In this document: positions 1 through 8,848 of the stretch, piece by piece
How positions within the stretch are numbered: position 1 is the first letter of the stretch
Layout: each line of letters begins with the position of its first letter
Assembly (NCBI RefSeq): GCF_000004075.3
Contig: NC_026660.2
Coordinates: 28,151,498-28,215,497 of the forward strand
Reading direction: 5' to 3'
Length of the DNA stretch: 64,000 bases
Source: Cucumis sativus
Lineage: Eukaryota > Streptophyta > Magnoliopsida > Cucurbitales > Cucurbitaceae
Notes under the pieces: model-generated
Told to the model about the DNA's origin: nothing
Databases searched by the model: none
The model's input: the letters and a program-made list of their open reading frames with translations, nothing else
Translations under genes and position numbers: made by a program

Positions 1-447
1 TGTTTATTTTGTGTGCTATCGAAATTACGTAAATAATAATAATGATTTTAGATACATGCAACTATATTTTTAAAATTTAAAGTAAAAATACTAAAATGTA
101 ACTAATAGTAGTGCGTATATTTCAAATTTATTAGTAGTGTATAATCTAAAATTGGAACTAAAAGTGAATAAGTTTTCGTGTATTTAAATAAAAATGATAT
201 TTTAATAAAAACTTTACATTATTCTTATTTGTCTTTTATCTATTCTTTTAATTAACAAGAGATATAGAAATTCAAACATTTCATCTAATAGATAATATAT
301 ATTAGATTTGAACTAGAATTAAAATTCAACTTGACGTGAATTTGTTATGGAATGTTACACCACAGAAGAAAAAAGAAAAAAGTTATATAAAGTTTTTTAT
401 ATTATAAATAGAATATTGAAATAATTTGCTACTCATTGGGGCTTATT

Positions 448-471
448 CACGCGCTTGCGCAGCCGCGCGTG
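448..471. promoter_or_regulatory. CGCG-box palindrome
   Basis: A perfect 7-bp inverted repeat, CACGCGC ... GCGCGTG, flanks a 10-bp GC-rich centre inside strongly AT-rich DNA. CGCG cores are the known recognition sequence of CAMTA calmodulin-binding transcription factors in plants. Binding is inferred, and the nearest recognised gene start is almost 3 kb away. Confidence 0.3.
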
Positions 472-1855
472 GGGAAAATATGTTTCTTTTCTCTGTTTAT
501 TTGCCATAAAGTTTTTGTATTTTACCTTTGGAGAAGAGAAATAATAATACGATTTGTATTTATTGGGTTTTTTTAAAAAGAAATAACTATTGGATTTCTT
601 GGTGTAATTACTTACTTTGTTTTTTCTTTCTCGAAGTCTTTGTTTCTTTTCTTTTCTTTCTTTTTTAAAGGTAATTTTGGTTTTTACTTAATTGTGGATG
701 GCAATTGTTATTATCATTGTTTGACTTATAGATTAGTCTATGATGGTTAGGGCTTATTTTTCATCATTGTAGAAATTCAAATTTTAGCAAGAGCCAAAGA
801 TATGATATGATTAACTAATTTTGATCAAGAAATTGAGATTATTAACTAAATTTAAAAAACAAAAGATGAATTTTTAAATTTTTGTTTAAGATTCAAATTT
901 TGACTGGGTGGTACAAAATAAATAACAATTGAAACAGTTAGGATGTTAATAATTGAAATATATTGGAATGAAGGCATTATTGATAGAAGAAAGTTGTGAA
1001 AATATTATATGTATATAATTTTGAACCAAAAGTGCAAATGGCGCCCCTAAAAGAACAATATAATATAATAGTAAGAGAAGAGCGTGGTGTGGTGTGGTGT
1101 GGTGATATTGAATTGCCAGGTTGTCCCCAGTAAAAGGGGTGCCTCCAACGTGCCATTGCCTTTCCTTTTTGAATCATATGATGCCAATGGCTCTCAGAAA
1201 GAGGCCTCCTTGGCTCCTCCTCACTCACTCACTCACTCCCACCTTCCATTAGAGTTTAATTTCATTCAAATTCACATCATGATTTTCTAAGGATGATTAT
1301 TATTTTTGTACTAAAAAGTAATACAAACTATTCTTTGGTTACTTTCAAATATTTTTACAACATGCTATTTGCTTTGAATATAAGTCTTCTAGTTGTTTCA
1401 CCCAAATACATAGTTCACATTTTAAGTCCTCCTAAATTTTATAAAACCACTCAATTTTTAACAGTATTTACTACACATTACTAAATTATTTATTAATTTA
1501 ATATTTGTCTATTTCGTGCAAGGAAGTTTTATTATATATATATAAAACATAACTTCAATATTTTATTAATTTTGATTATAAAAATAAATTTTCGTTTTTG
1601 TTTTTTAAGTTTAATCTAACGTGGCCCTTCCCTGGTGTCTCTAAAATTTAGAAAAATTTTAAAAAATTATTTTAGTTATGGAAGGTTATGCTTATTACTA
1701 GTATGAGATCAATTAAACTCAGCTCAAAATTCAATCCACTGATTAGAAACAAAACAATACAGGTAGGCTTTTATGCACATTAAATTAGTCATTATATATT
1801 TATGGTAATTATATTTAATGGTCATTTTAGCAATAATATTTAAGAATATAACAAC

Positions 1856-1997
1856 GTTTTAAAAAAAATTGCAAATATAGCAAAACTATCGCGGATAGAC
1901 TTGTATCGCTGATAAACTCGTATGGATCTATAAGTGATAGACCAACATTGATAGAACTTGACAAAACTTGCTATATTTGTAAATTTTTTAAAATGTT
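1856..1997. mobile_element. Short MITE-like element with about 30-bp terminal inverted repeats
   Basis: The left end (1856-1886, TTTTAAAAAAAATTGC then AAATATAGCAAAAC) is the imperfect reverse complement of the right end (about 1967-1997, TTGCTATATTTG then TAAATTTTTTAAAA). The centre contains several GATAGAC/TATC inverted motifs. Size, inverted ends and lack of coding capacity fit a non-autonomous DNA transposon or a foldback element. No clear target-site duplication was identified. A region at about 22040-22190, inside an intron of the SAC gene, has similar GATAG and CTATATTT words and may be a degraded relative. Confidence 0.45.
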
Positions 1998-3295
1998 ACT
2001 ATATAGTTAATTATTTTAAATCTAATTGCTAAATTTGCAACTATTCATATATTTAATGTGATATAATATTGTGATTGGTATAAAATATTTTAGTATAAAT
2101 AGAAAACAATAAATAGTGTAATAAATAATAGCAAGTGTTGTAACATATAGTTTAAGAAATATTATAGTTAATTACAAGTAATGATTGAAAAAATCAACTA
2201 TTATAATTGGATGAAAGCCCTAAAACATAACACACTCCATCTACTTTCAAATAGAAGCCCAAACACCCACTCTTGTGGGTTGAGATGTTATTAATGTTAA
2301 AATTAATTAAGAAAAAATTATATATAAACTACCTACGAAAAATATGAGTTAATTACGACGGTTGACAAAATACATCGGTATAATTGTTCAAATTGAAAGT
2401 TAAAAAGTATAATTGTAAGTTTGTAACCAATTCTTCTGTTATGGCTGGTTTTTGCATTTATGATACGCTCTCATATTCTTCAAAATAGAGTTACAATTTA
2501 TTTTTATTTTTTAAGTCCAAAAGATAGCTATAAAAAATCGATTGAACAATTATATATGCATATATATTAACAATGAAAAAAAAATTGAGAGCTAGAAAGA
2601 CTCACTCTAATGTCCACAAGCATAGCTCATTTAGTTAAGATGCATGTCTATATAAACAAAAGTCTTAATAAGATTTAATTTTTTCTTCTAGAGATCTATA
2701 GATAATCGACAATTTAGATAATTTGTTGGGTATAAATTGAAATCTCACTCTAATAATTTTAAACATTAACTTCACAAACGTATAACTAGTTGATAATCTC
2801 AACATTAGACTGGCATGGACTTTTTTTATATAACCACAAACACACATGTGTTAGACATTTATATATATATTGCAGGGGCATATAAACAAGAAATATTTAA
2901 CATGTTTAAGCAAAGGTTAAGTTCAAATTCCTCTTTTTCACAGAATATCAAACCATAGAGTTTACTTACACCAAAAATTGCTTGACCGGAGGAATTAAAA
3001 GAACTGGCGGGTGATCTAACTGAGTGGTTGCTTGCCGGTCGGGTCGGCAATGAGTGAAAAAAAATGAATCGGTGGAATCTGCAGTTTGCATGCATGTATC
3101 TACGTAAAGTTGGTTCATGAGACTAACAAAAAGTTGCACCTCTTCGAAATGGAAAGACATGTATGGAAACTCCTCGGTCAATGGAAAATAACTGCCCATA
3201 ATTCAATATTATATAACTAAACTTTTTTTTTTCTTCACTTCCATGTAAATGTATACTCATGAAACTCTCTTAATTCCCCCCTTGTTGCCAATTTG

Positions 3296-3916
3296 ATGGA
3301 GAAGGACGACCATGAGAAAAGCTCACCGTCCGGTTCCAGCAATGGAGGTGATGGTGGTGATACTCCTTCTAAGGCCATCGCCGATACTCATGAGGACGAC
3401 GTCGCAGTTTCGTCTTCGGCTCCTGTAAGGAGTAGTATTGATATTACGTTGACTTTATCTCCACAGGAGTCTTATGGGAGGAAGAGAGGTCGAGGGGAAG
3501 ATCATGGAGGAGGGTCGAGTAGTGGGAGTGGGCAGAAAGGGAAGAAGAAGGGGGAATTGATCGACCCACCCTCCACCGATCCCAAATGTGCCACGTGTGG
3601 CAAGATTTTTGGGTCGTGGAAGGCGGTGTTTGGGCACTTGCGATCCCACCCGGAACGGGACTATCGTGGGGCATTCCCGCCACCAAAAATTTGGGAGGAG
3701 ATGCTGCAACAAGAGACGTTAAGGCGGCAACATGGTCAAGGCGAAGGTAGTAGCGGTGGGAATGTCGAAGGCAGGGCGAGGTTGTCGTCTCTACCGTCGG
3801 GTAGGGGTATTGGAATTGATCTGAACGACCCGGAAGCGCAAGAGGGTAACAAGGATGAGTTTCCTTTTGATCTCAATGAGCCTGCACCAGAGAATGAGGA
3901 GGAGGATGACAAATAA
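3296..3916 (+). CDS. Single C2H2 zinc-finger protein with EAR repression motifs
   Basis: Intronless frame of 206 aa. The ATG at 3296 is the first in-frame ATG (a TTG precedes it). One C2H2 finger lies at about residues 98-118, with Cys98, Cys101, His114 and His118 in C-X2-C-X12-H-X3-H spacing. Its helix reads KAVFGH where most plant fingers of this class have QALGGH. An LxLxL-like stretch (DITLTLS, about 49-55) and two DLNxxP elements (DLNDPE, about 175-180; DLNEPAPE, about 192-199) match EAR motifs, which in this family recruit TOPLESS-type co-repressors. A basic cluster (GRKRGRG, then QKGKKKG) could be a nuclear localisation signal. The protein is therefore probably a nuclear transcriptional repressor; target genes cannot be inferred. 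The acidic C-terminus (ENEEEDDK) and Ser/Gly-rich linkers look disordered. Confidence 0.85.
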   Translation: MEKDDHEKSSPSGSSNGGDGGDTPSKAIADTHEDDVAVSSSAPVRSSIDITLTLSPQESYGRKRGRGEDHGGGSSSGSGQKGKKKGELIDPPSTDPKCATCGKIFGSWKAVFGHLRSHPERDYRGAFPPPKIWEEMLQQETLRRQHGQGEGSSGGNVEGRARLSSLPSGRGIGIDLNDPEAQEGNKDEFPFDLNEPAPENEEEDDK

Positions 3917-4588
3917 TTGATCTCAGAGGGTTTGTATGATTTTTTTTCAATAATTTCCCCTCTAATTTCTTCATTCTCACCTTCCATGATCTGAATAATA
4001 AATGGTTTTTGTTATATGTTATTCAAGATTTTGTAGGTTCTTTTTCCTTTATGATAATTGATAATTATTTCAAGGGATTAAATCTTGCATTGATGAAATA
4101 TTTTAGTACACAGTTAGAATAATAAGGAAATTTGTATAGTTTGATTATGTACACACTACAAAGAAACTAAAGTGGTCAGATTTGATTTGACTCGAACAAT
4201 ATATATTTGTTAATTGTTTCTCGATCTTGGAATGTTTACAACGAAATCTTGAATAACAAATTGAATCAATATATGATTTGAATACAGATATATATTAGAT
4301 GGGCAATAATTAGGCATGTACTTAACCAATATAATAGGAAATCATAATTAGATATTTACTTCTACCTATGAATGAAAAAATGGTATAAGATGTCTTACTA
4401 AAACAATACTATATATATATATTATCAAATCAATAAATTCTAAATGAACTAATAATTTGAACAAAACCATCCCCTAAGAATGGACCCGTCCCAGAGTGCA
4501 TCAGTTGGCAAGTTTGAAGTCGTCCGGCGTGGTTTCAAATCAGCAACATTGAATACATTGTATGAATGGTCTATAATTGAATAATAAA
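3917..4588. other. Intergenic region with a tRNA-like insert
   Basis: 3' flank of the zinc-finger gene, followed by the 3' flank of the minus-strand F-box gene. No coding capacity was seen. Positions about 4443-4470 and 4555-4588 match the 3' flank of the second F-box copy (about 6386-6475), so the tandem duplication includes flanking DNA. The segment between them (about 4468-4553) has no counterpart in copy 2. Confidence 0.55.
4468..4553 (+). repeat. Possible tRNA-derived insert (degenerate tRNA or SINE head)
   Basis: This segment interrupts sequence otherwise shared by the 3' flanks of the two F-box copies. It contains TGCATCAGTTGG (4497-4508), close to a pol III A box, and GGTTTCAAATC (4531-4541), close to a B box with one extra T. 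The spacing is about that of a tRNA gene. The T-arm stem does not pair well and no clean anticodon arm was found, so a functional tRNA is unlikely. A decayed tRNA copy or the head of a SINE fits better. Chance resemblance remains possible. Confidence 0.25.
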
Positions 4589-5659
4589 TTATACCAATTT
4601 GATAAACTTTCTATCTTTAAGATCAAATAGAGCATCAATAGAGGAAGTCCCCCGCCAATCTTGAATCCTATTAAAGTAAATACAATTCCTTTTAACTCCT
4701 TCATCAACACAGAATGAACAATCTTTCCTCAAAACAAACGAATAATTCCCCAAATTATCCACATAAACCCATCTTCTCTCTTCTTCATCCAACCTATAAA
4801 CTTCAAAATTAATCACTCGTAAACTATAATCCACCAATCGATTCACCACATAAATCTCCCCGCCGCACTCCACCAGATGTTTCTGATCCCCATTACCACA
4901 CGGTGTTCCATTACCACACGGCGGAACACGTAATTTTATCAGTTCCATACTCGAATCAATGATCTTGAAAATCTCTCCCAATCGAGTAATTGCATAAATC
5001 TTCTTCTTGTGTTCGATTAAATCCTCGTAATAGTTTTCACCAATAAAGGTTATGTTCAGCCATGCATCATTACCTTCCTGTTTTGTAAATCCTAATTTTC
5101 CGCCTGGGCAAACCAGCGTAATAATACCGGGAAAATTAGGAGAAACTATGATCTTACGGATTCTAGGAATGTATTTAATCGTATAAGATTCAGCTACTTT
5201 GTTGATTCGAAAATTGAGCAAGTTTAGTTCCGATTCTTTCCCACGGGCTTCGTTGTCGTACATCAACCGACTTGAAAACAGTTTCGTAAAATGCAACTTA
5301 CTCTGCTTATTGCTGCTGCTACTGAAGTAAGTTCGACGACGACGGATGGGAATGAGATGAAAGATTGTCTTACGGTGGGGTGTGAAAATAGAGGAATAAT
5401 CGTAGTAGAAAAAAGGAAGAGAAACTTCTTGTCGCCATAAAGTACAAACACTTCGGAATCGGATGATGTCAATCTCGGTTTCAAGCCGATTTCCGATGAG
5501 CTCCCAAAGTTCAGAAGGTAGATCGGACCAGGGTACCGGAGATTTCGTTGTTGCAGTAATTGAAGCGGTTCCATCACAGAGATGAAGACGATGATACCAT
5601 AAACTCCAAATGGTTGTAGAACGAGAGCAAGCAGAACAACGTATGAAAACACGCATCAT
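4589..5659 (-). CDS. F-box protein with DUF295 / KIB-type C-terminal domain
   Basis: Single-exon gene, 356 aa from the tandem ATGs at 5659-5654. The frame stays open upstream to about 5818, but that extension is low-complexity Phe/Ile-rich sequence from AT-rich DNA and is probably 5' UTR. An F-box lies at about residues 44-80 (WSDLPSELWELIGNRL, then RFRSVCTLWRQ). The rest is the beta-rich DUF295 domain found in plant SKIP23/KIB-like F-box proteins, including the typical end 'SIDALFDLKDRKFIKL'. F-box proteins bind SKP1 and act as substrate receptors of SCF ubiquitin ligases; the substrate here is unknown. The gene is one of a tandem pair with the damaged copy at 6472-7452. The family expands rapidly in plants and many members are poorly conserved. 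Confidence 0.75.
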   Translation of the reverse strand: MMRVFIRCSACSRSTTIWSLWYHRLHLCDGTASITATTKSPVPWSDLPSELWELIGNRLETEIDIIRFRSVCTLWRQEVSLPFFYYDYSSIFTPHRKTIFHLIPIRRRRTYFSSSSNKQSKLHFTKLFSSRLMYDNEARGKESELNLLNFRINKVAESYTIKYIPRIRKIIVSPNFPGIITLVCPGGKLGFTKQEGNDAWLNITFIGENYYEDLIEHKKKIYAITRLGEIFKIIDSSMELIKLRVPPCGNGTPCGNGDQKHLVECGGEIYVVNRLVDYSLRVINFEVYRLDEEERRWVYVDNLGNYSFVLRKDCSFCVDEGVKRNCIYFNRIQDWRGTSSIDALFDLKDRKFIKLV

Positions 5660-6471
5660 TTTACTCTCAATTCTTTTTTTAAAAAAATAAAAAAATCTAT
5701 ACCAAAAAATCGTTTCAAATTTCATTAATATATAGAAAATAAAACAAAGGAATCCTATTCCGAAAAAGATTACATAATATATCAATAAAATTATCTGAAA
5801 GAAAATTACATTAAACAATAATTTTTTAATTACAAAATGTAGATTTAGATGTTATGTATTCCAGTTTTATTTTAAAAAATCATTGATGCATTTTATTTGA
5901 AAATTAATAGAATTATTGCAAATCTAAAATCTATAAGTAAATAATAACAGTAATTGTTATTATAGATATATGGAGTAATTTAATATTTATTATAAAAATT
6001 AAATCATATTAACCACCTTAATTTATCATTGATCTTAATCTTGGTTATTATTGTTTTTTTTAATAATATTGAGGTTCCTTTTTTAATTTTTATCTCACCT
6101 TTTAAATTTTTTCTATCTTTGTCCATTAATTTTATTTCAAATATAGGAATTAAATTATTTGCTAACTTTATTCATATTTCATTTTATTTTATTTTTTAAA
6201 ATTTTTATGAGACTTTATAATTAAAATTTTATTTTATTTGAGATTGGAATGAAAATAAAATATTAGAAATCTAAATTTTCACCATATAACTAAATTAAAA
6301 ACGTTCCCTTTTCTTCTTTTAATTAATTTAATGTTGTTAACATGCTCCCTCTAATTGTCCATAATAGATATCAAATTTGTAAAATCAAATCAAATAAACT
6401 AATAATTTCAACAAAACTCTAAATTGTATATGAATAGCATCTAATTATATTGAATAATAAAAATAAATAAA

Positions 6472-7452
6472 TTATAACAAATTGATACACCTTCCATCTT
6501 TAAGATCAAATAGAGCATCAATAGAGTAAATCCCCCGCAAACCTTGAACCCTATTAAAGTAGATACAATTCCTTTTAACTCCTTCATCAACACAGAATGA
6601 AAATTCTCTCCTCAAAACAAATGAATACTTCCCCAAATTATCCACATAAACCCATCTTCTCTTTTCTTCGTCCAACTTATAAACTTCTAATTTTTCTTTA
6701 CTCTCATCCACCCATCGATTCACCACATAAATCTTCCCGCAGCACTCCACCAGATATTTAAGATCTCCTTGCCAATACTCAGGCGTCTTCCCACACAGCG
6801 GAACATGTAATTTTATCGCTTTCATCTTCGATTCATTGATCCTGAAAATCTCTCCCTTTCGATTAATTCCATGAATCTTCCTCTTCTGCACGATTAAATC
6901 CTCGAAAAAGTTATAACCTATTTTGGCATGCCGCCATCCATAATTATTATCAACATCTTCCTTACCACCCTCTTTGTAAAACGATAAATTTCCGTTTCTC
7001 CTAATTCCTGTAATAATAACAGGAAAATTATGGGAAACTATGATCCTACGTAACGGGAATATAGGCCACATAGGCCAGTCTTTAAACGTATAAAATTCAG
7101 CTACTTGTTTGATTCGAAAATCGAGCAAGTTTAGTTCCAAATCTTTTCCACGGGCTTCGTTGTCGTACATTAAATGACTTGAAAACAGTTTCGTAAAATG
7201 CAACTTACTATGCTTATTGCTGCTACTGAAGTAGGTTCGACGACGACGGATGGGAATGATATGAAAGATTGGCCTACAACACGGAATGAACTTACAGTAG
7301 GAATTGTAGAAGATAGGAGGAGGAAGAGAAACTTCTTGTCGCCATGAACTACAAACACTCCGGAATCGGATGATGTCAATCTCGATTTCAAGCCGATTTC
7401 CAATGAGCTCCCAAATTCTTTGTTCAAAAGCAAATGGATACCAAAAATGATT
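6472..7452 (-). pseudogene. Truncated tandem copy of the F-box/DUF295 gene
   Basis: This frame aligns along its whole length with the gene at 4589-5659 and shares both flanks with it. It is open back to a TGA at 7455-7453, but the section carrying the start codons and first half of the F-box is missing. Between the shared blocks GAGCTCCCAAA and TTCATTAATA, copy 1 has 212 bp and copy 2 only 43 bp, a net loss of about 170 bp. What survives begins in the F-box core (WELIGNRLEIEIDIIRFRSV). The first in-frame ATG lies well inside the DUF295 part (the M of LMYDNEA, about 7170). Downstream there are no frameshifts or stops. It is either a young pseudogene, or a gene now making an N-terminally truncated DUF295 protein without a complete F-box. 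Confidence 0.8.
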
Positions 7453-7455
7453 TCA

Positions 7456-8848
7456 GATTTCATTAATATATAGAAAACAAAACACAATAATTCTATTATG
7501 GAAAATATTACATAATATATCAATAAAATTATTTTATTGACTTTCCCATTATTGAAATTTTATTTTCTTAATTAAATTTAGTTGTCAATGTTTACTATAC
7601 TATTATTTTATTCATCTATAGCTTTTTATTATAAACTATTTGCAACTAGTGTGTAATGTATAAATTGAAATACGAGATTTACAACAACCAAAAAATTGTA
7701 TTAAATTTGATCATCATTCTTTTCTGTATATATATATATATGTAATTTTAAAAAATAAATTAATATATAAAAAATGAAAATTTTCCAAGTCGAATATTTC
7801 TTTCGTTGATTTAAATATTTAATAGCAATATAGGTGTCAGTTGAGCTAAACTCATGTTGGCCGTGTGCTATTTTTTATTGTAGGCATGGATTTTTTCGTT
7901 TTCAAAATATTTTGCGATTCCCTTCATAAATATTTATTTATTTTTCATGCATACATATCAAATTGCTTTAATAATAATTAATAATAAGAGGAGATGAAAA
8001 GTGATAAACCTATAACCTTCTTATTAGATCACATTCTTAAGTTCATTTGAGTTGTATTCAATTTGAGGAATGGATTAAAATGTTAAATTTCAACACTCTA
8101 TTAAAGAAAAAGCGATTTCACAATATCTACCCTTTAAATATTAACGACTCTAATTTGAATTTGTGCAAAAATAATTAATTAAATGAAAATAGATTATATT
8201 GAGAAAAAGTATAATAACACACTATAAAGTAAAGTAGTTGTGTAATATGTGTCAATCAGCATCTTCTCCACCTAATATTAATGAGGTAATAATGTTTACC
8301 ATGTCAATTAAAGAAAAGAATATGAATCTAAAACAATAATGGCAGTTGTTGTATTGATGAACAACAAATATTAAAAGTAAAAATAAAATAGAGAGAAAAA
8401 AGAAAAAAGAAAAAAGAAAAAGGATTGATGATAGGCAAAAGGAAGGAGAACCACCCGCCACCAGCTGCCGCAGGAAGAGGGAAGGTCTGAAAATCACACA
8501 GAGTAAAAAGTGGGGAGAGAGTTGTGGGGAAGAGAAGAGCAATCCCAAACCCCACCATTCAATCATCCATCAAAAATTAGAACTTTCTTACAGTGTTTTT
8601 GGTATATATAATATAATCTGTTTGTAATTATCTTTGATTAACCTTACAAACTTGTGATTGTTTTACAAGGAAACTTCCCCTTTTCCCTCTTTTTCTTCTA
8701 TCTTCTTCTTTCTTTCGTCTTTCCAATCCAAACCCATTCAAGGAATCCACCTAGAAGAGAGATTCTTACCTTACCCAGATCGACCCTTTTCAAACCCTGA
8801 TCCGATCGGATCGGATCGTTTTCGATCTGAGCAATTTCAGATTGTAAT
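7456..8848. other. Intergenic DNA and SRPK promoter / 5' UTR
   Basis: Up to about 7545 this is duplicated F-box upstream flank. The rest is AT-rich, with a TA microsatellite at about 7729-7742 and an A/G-rich run near 8393-8422. From about 8570 it becomes the 5' leader of the kinase gene, with a TATA-like TATATATAATATAA at about 8602-8615 and a pyrimidine-rich leader with a repeated GATCGGATCG word before the ATG at 8849. No coding gene was found. Confidence 0.55.

Larger units (their letters stand above)
1..3295. other. AT-rich intergenic DNA, no gene recognised
   Basis: No reading frame here has a recognisable protein or plausible exon structure. The stretch holds a GC-rich palindrome at 448-471, a GTGGT-type short repeat at about 1083-1104, an ACTC run near 1227-1243, and a MITE-like element at 1856-1997. 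The last few hundred bases before 3296 are presumably the promoter and 5' UTR of the zinc-finger gene. Confidence 0.6.

Noticed and set aside
1081-1260. GC-richer island considered as a microRNA precursor
   Set aside because: No match to conserved plant microRNAs that I recognise and no convincing hairpin by eye.
7170-7523. Minus-strand open frame of about 117 codons over the second F-box copy
   Set aside because: It is an out-of-frame reading. The same alternative frame is open over copy 1 (5263-5652), and the DUF295 frame is the one matching a known family.
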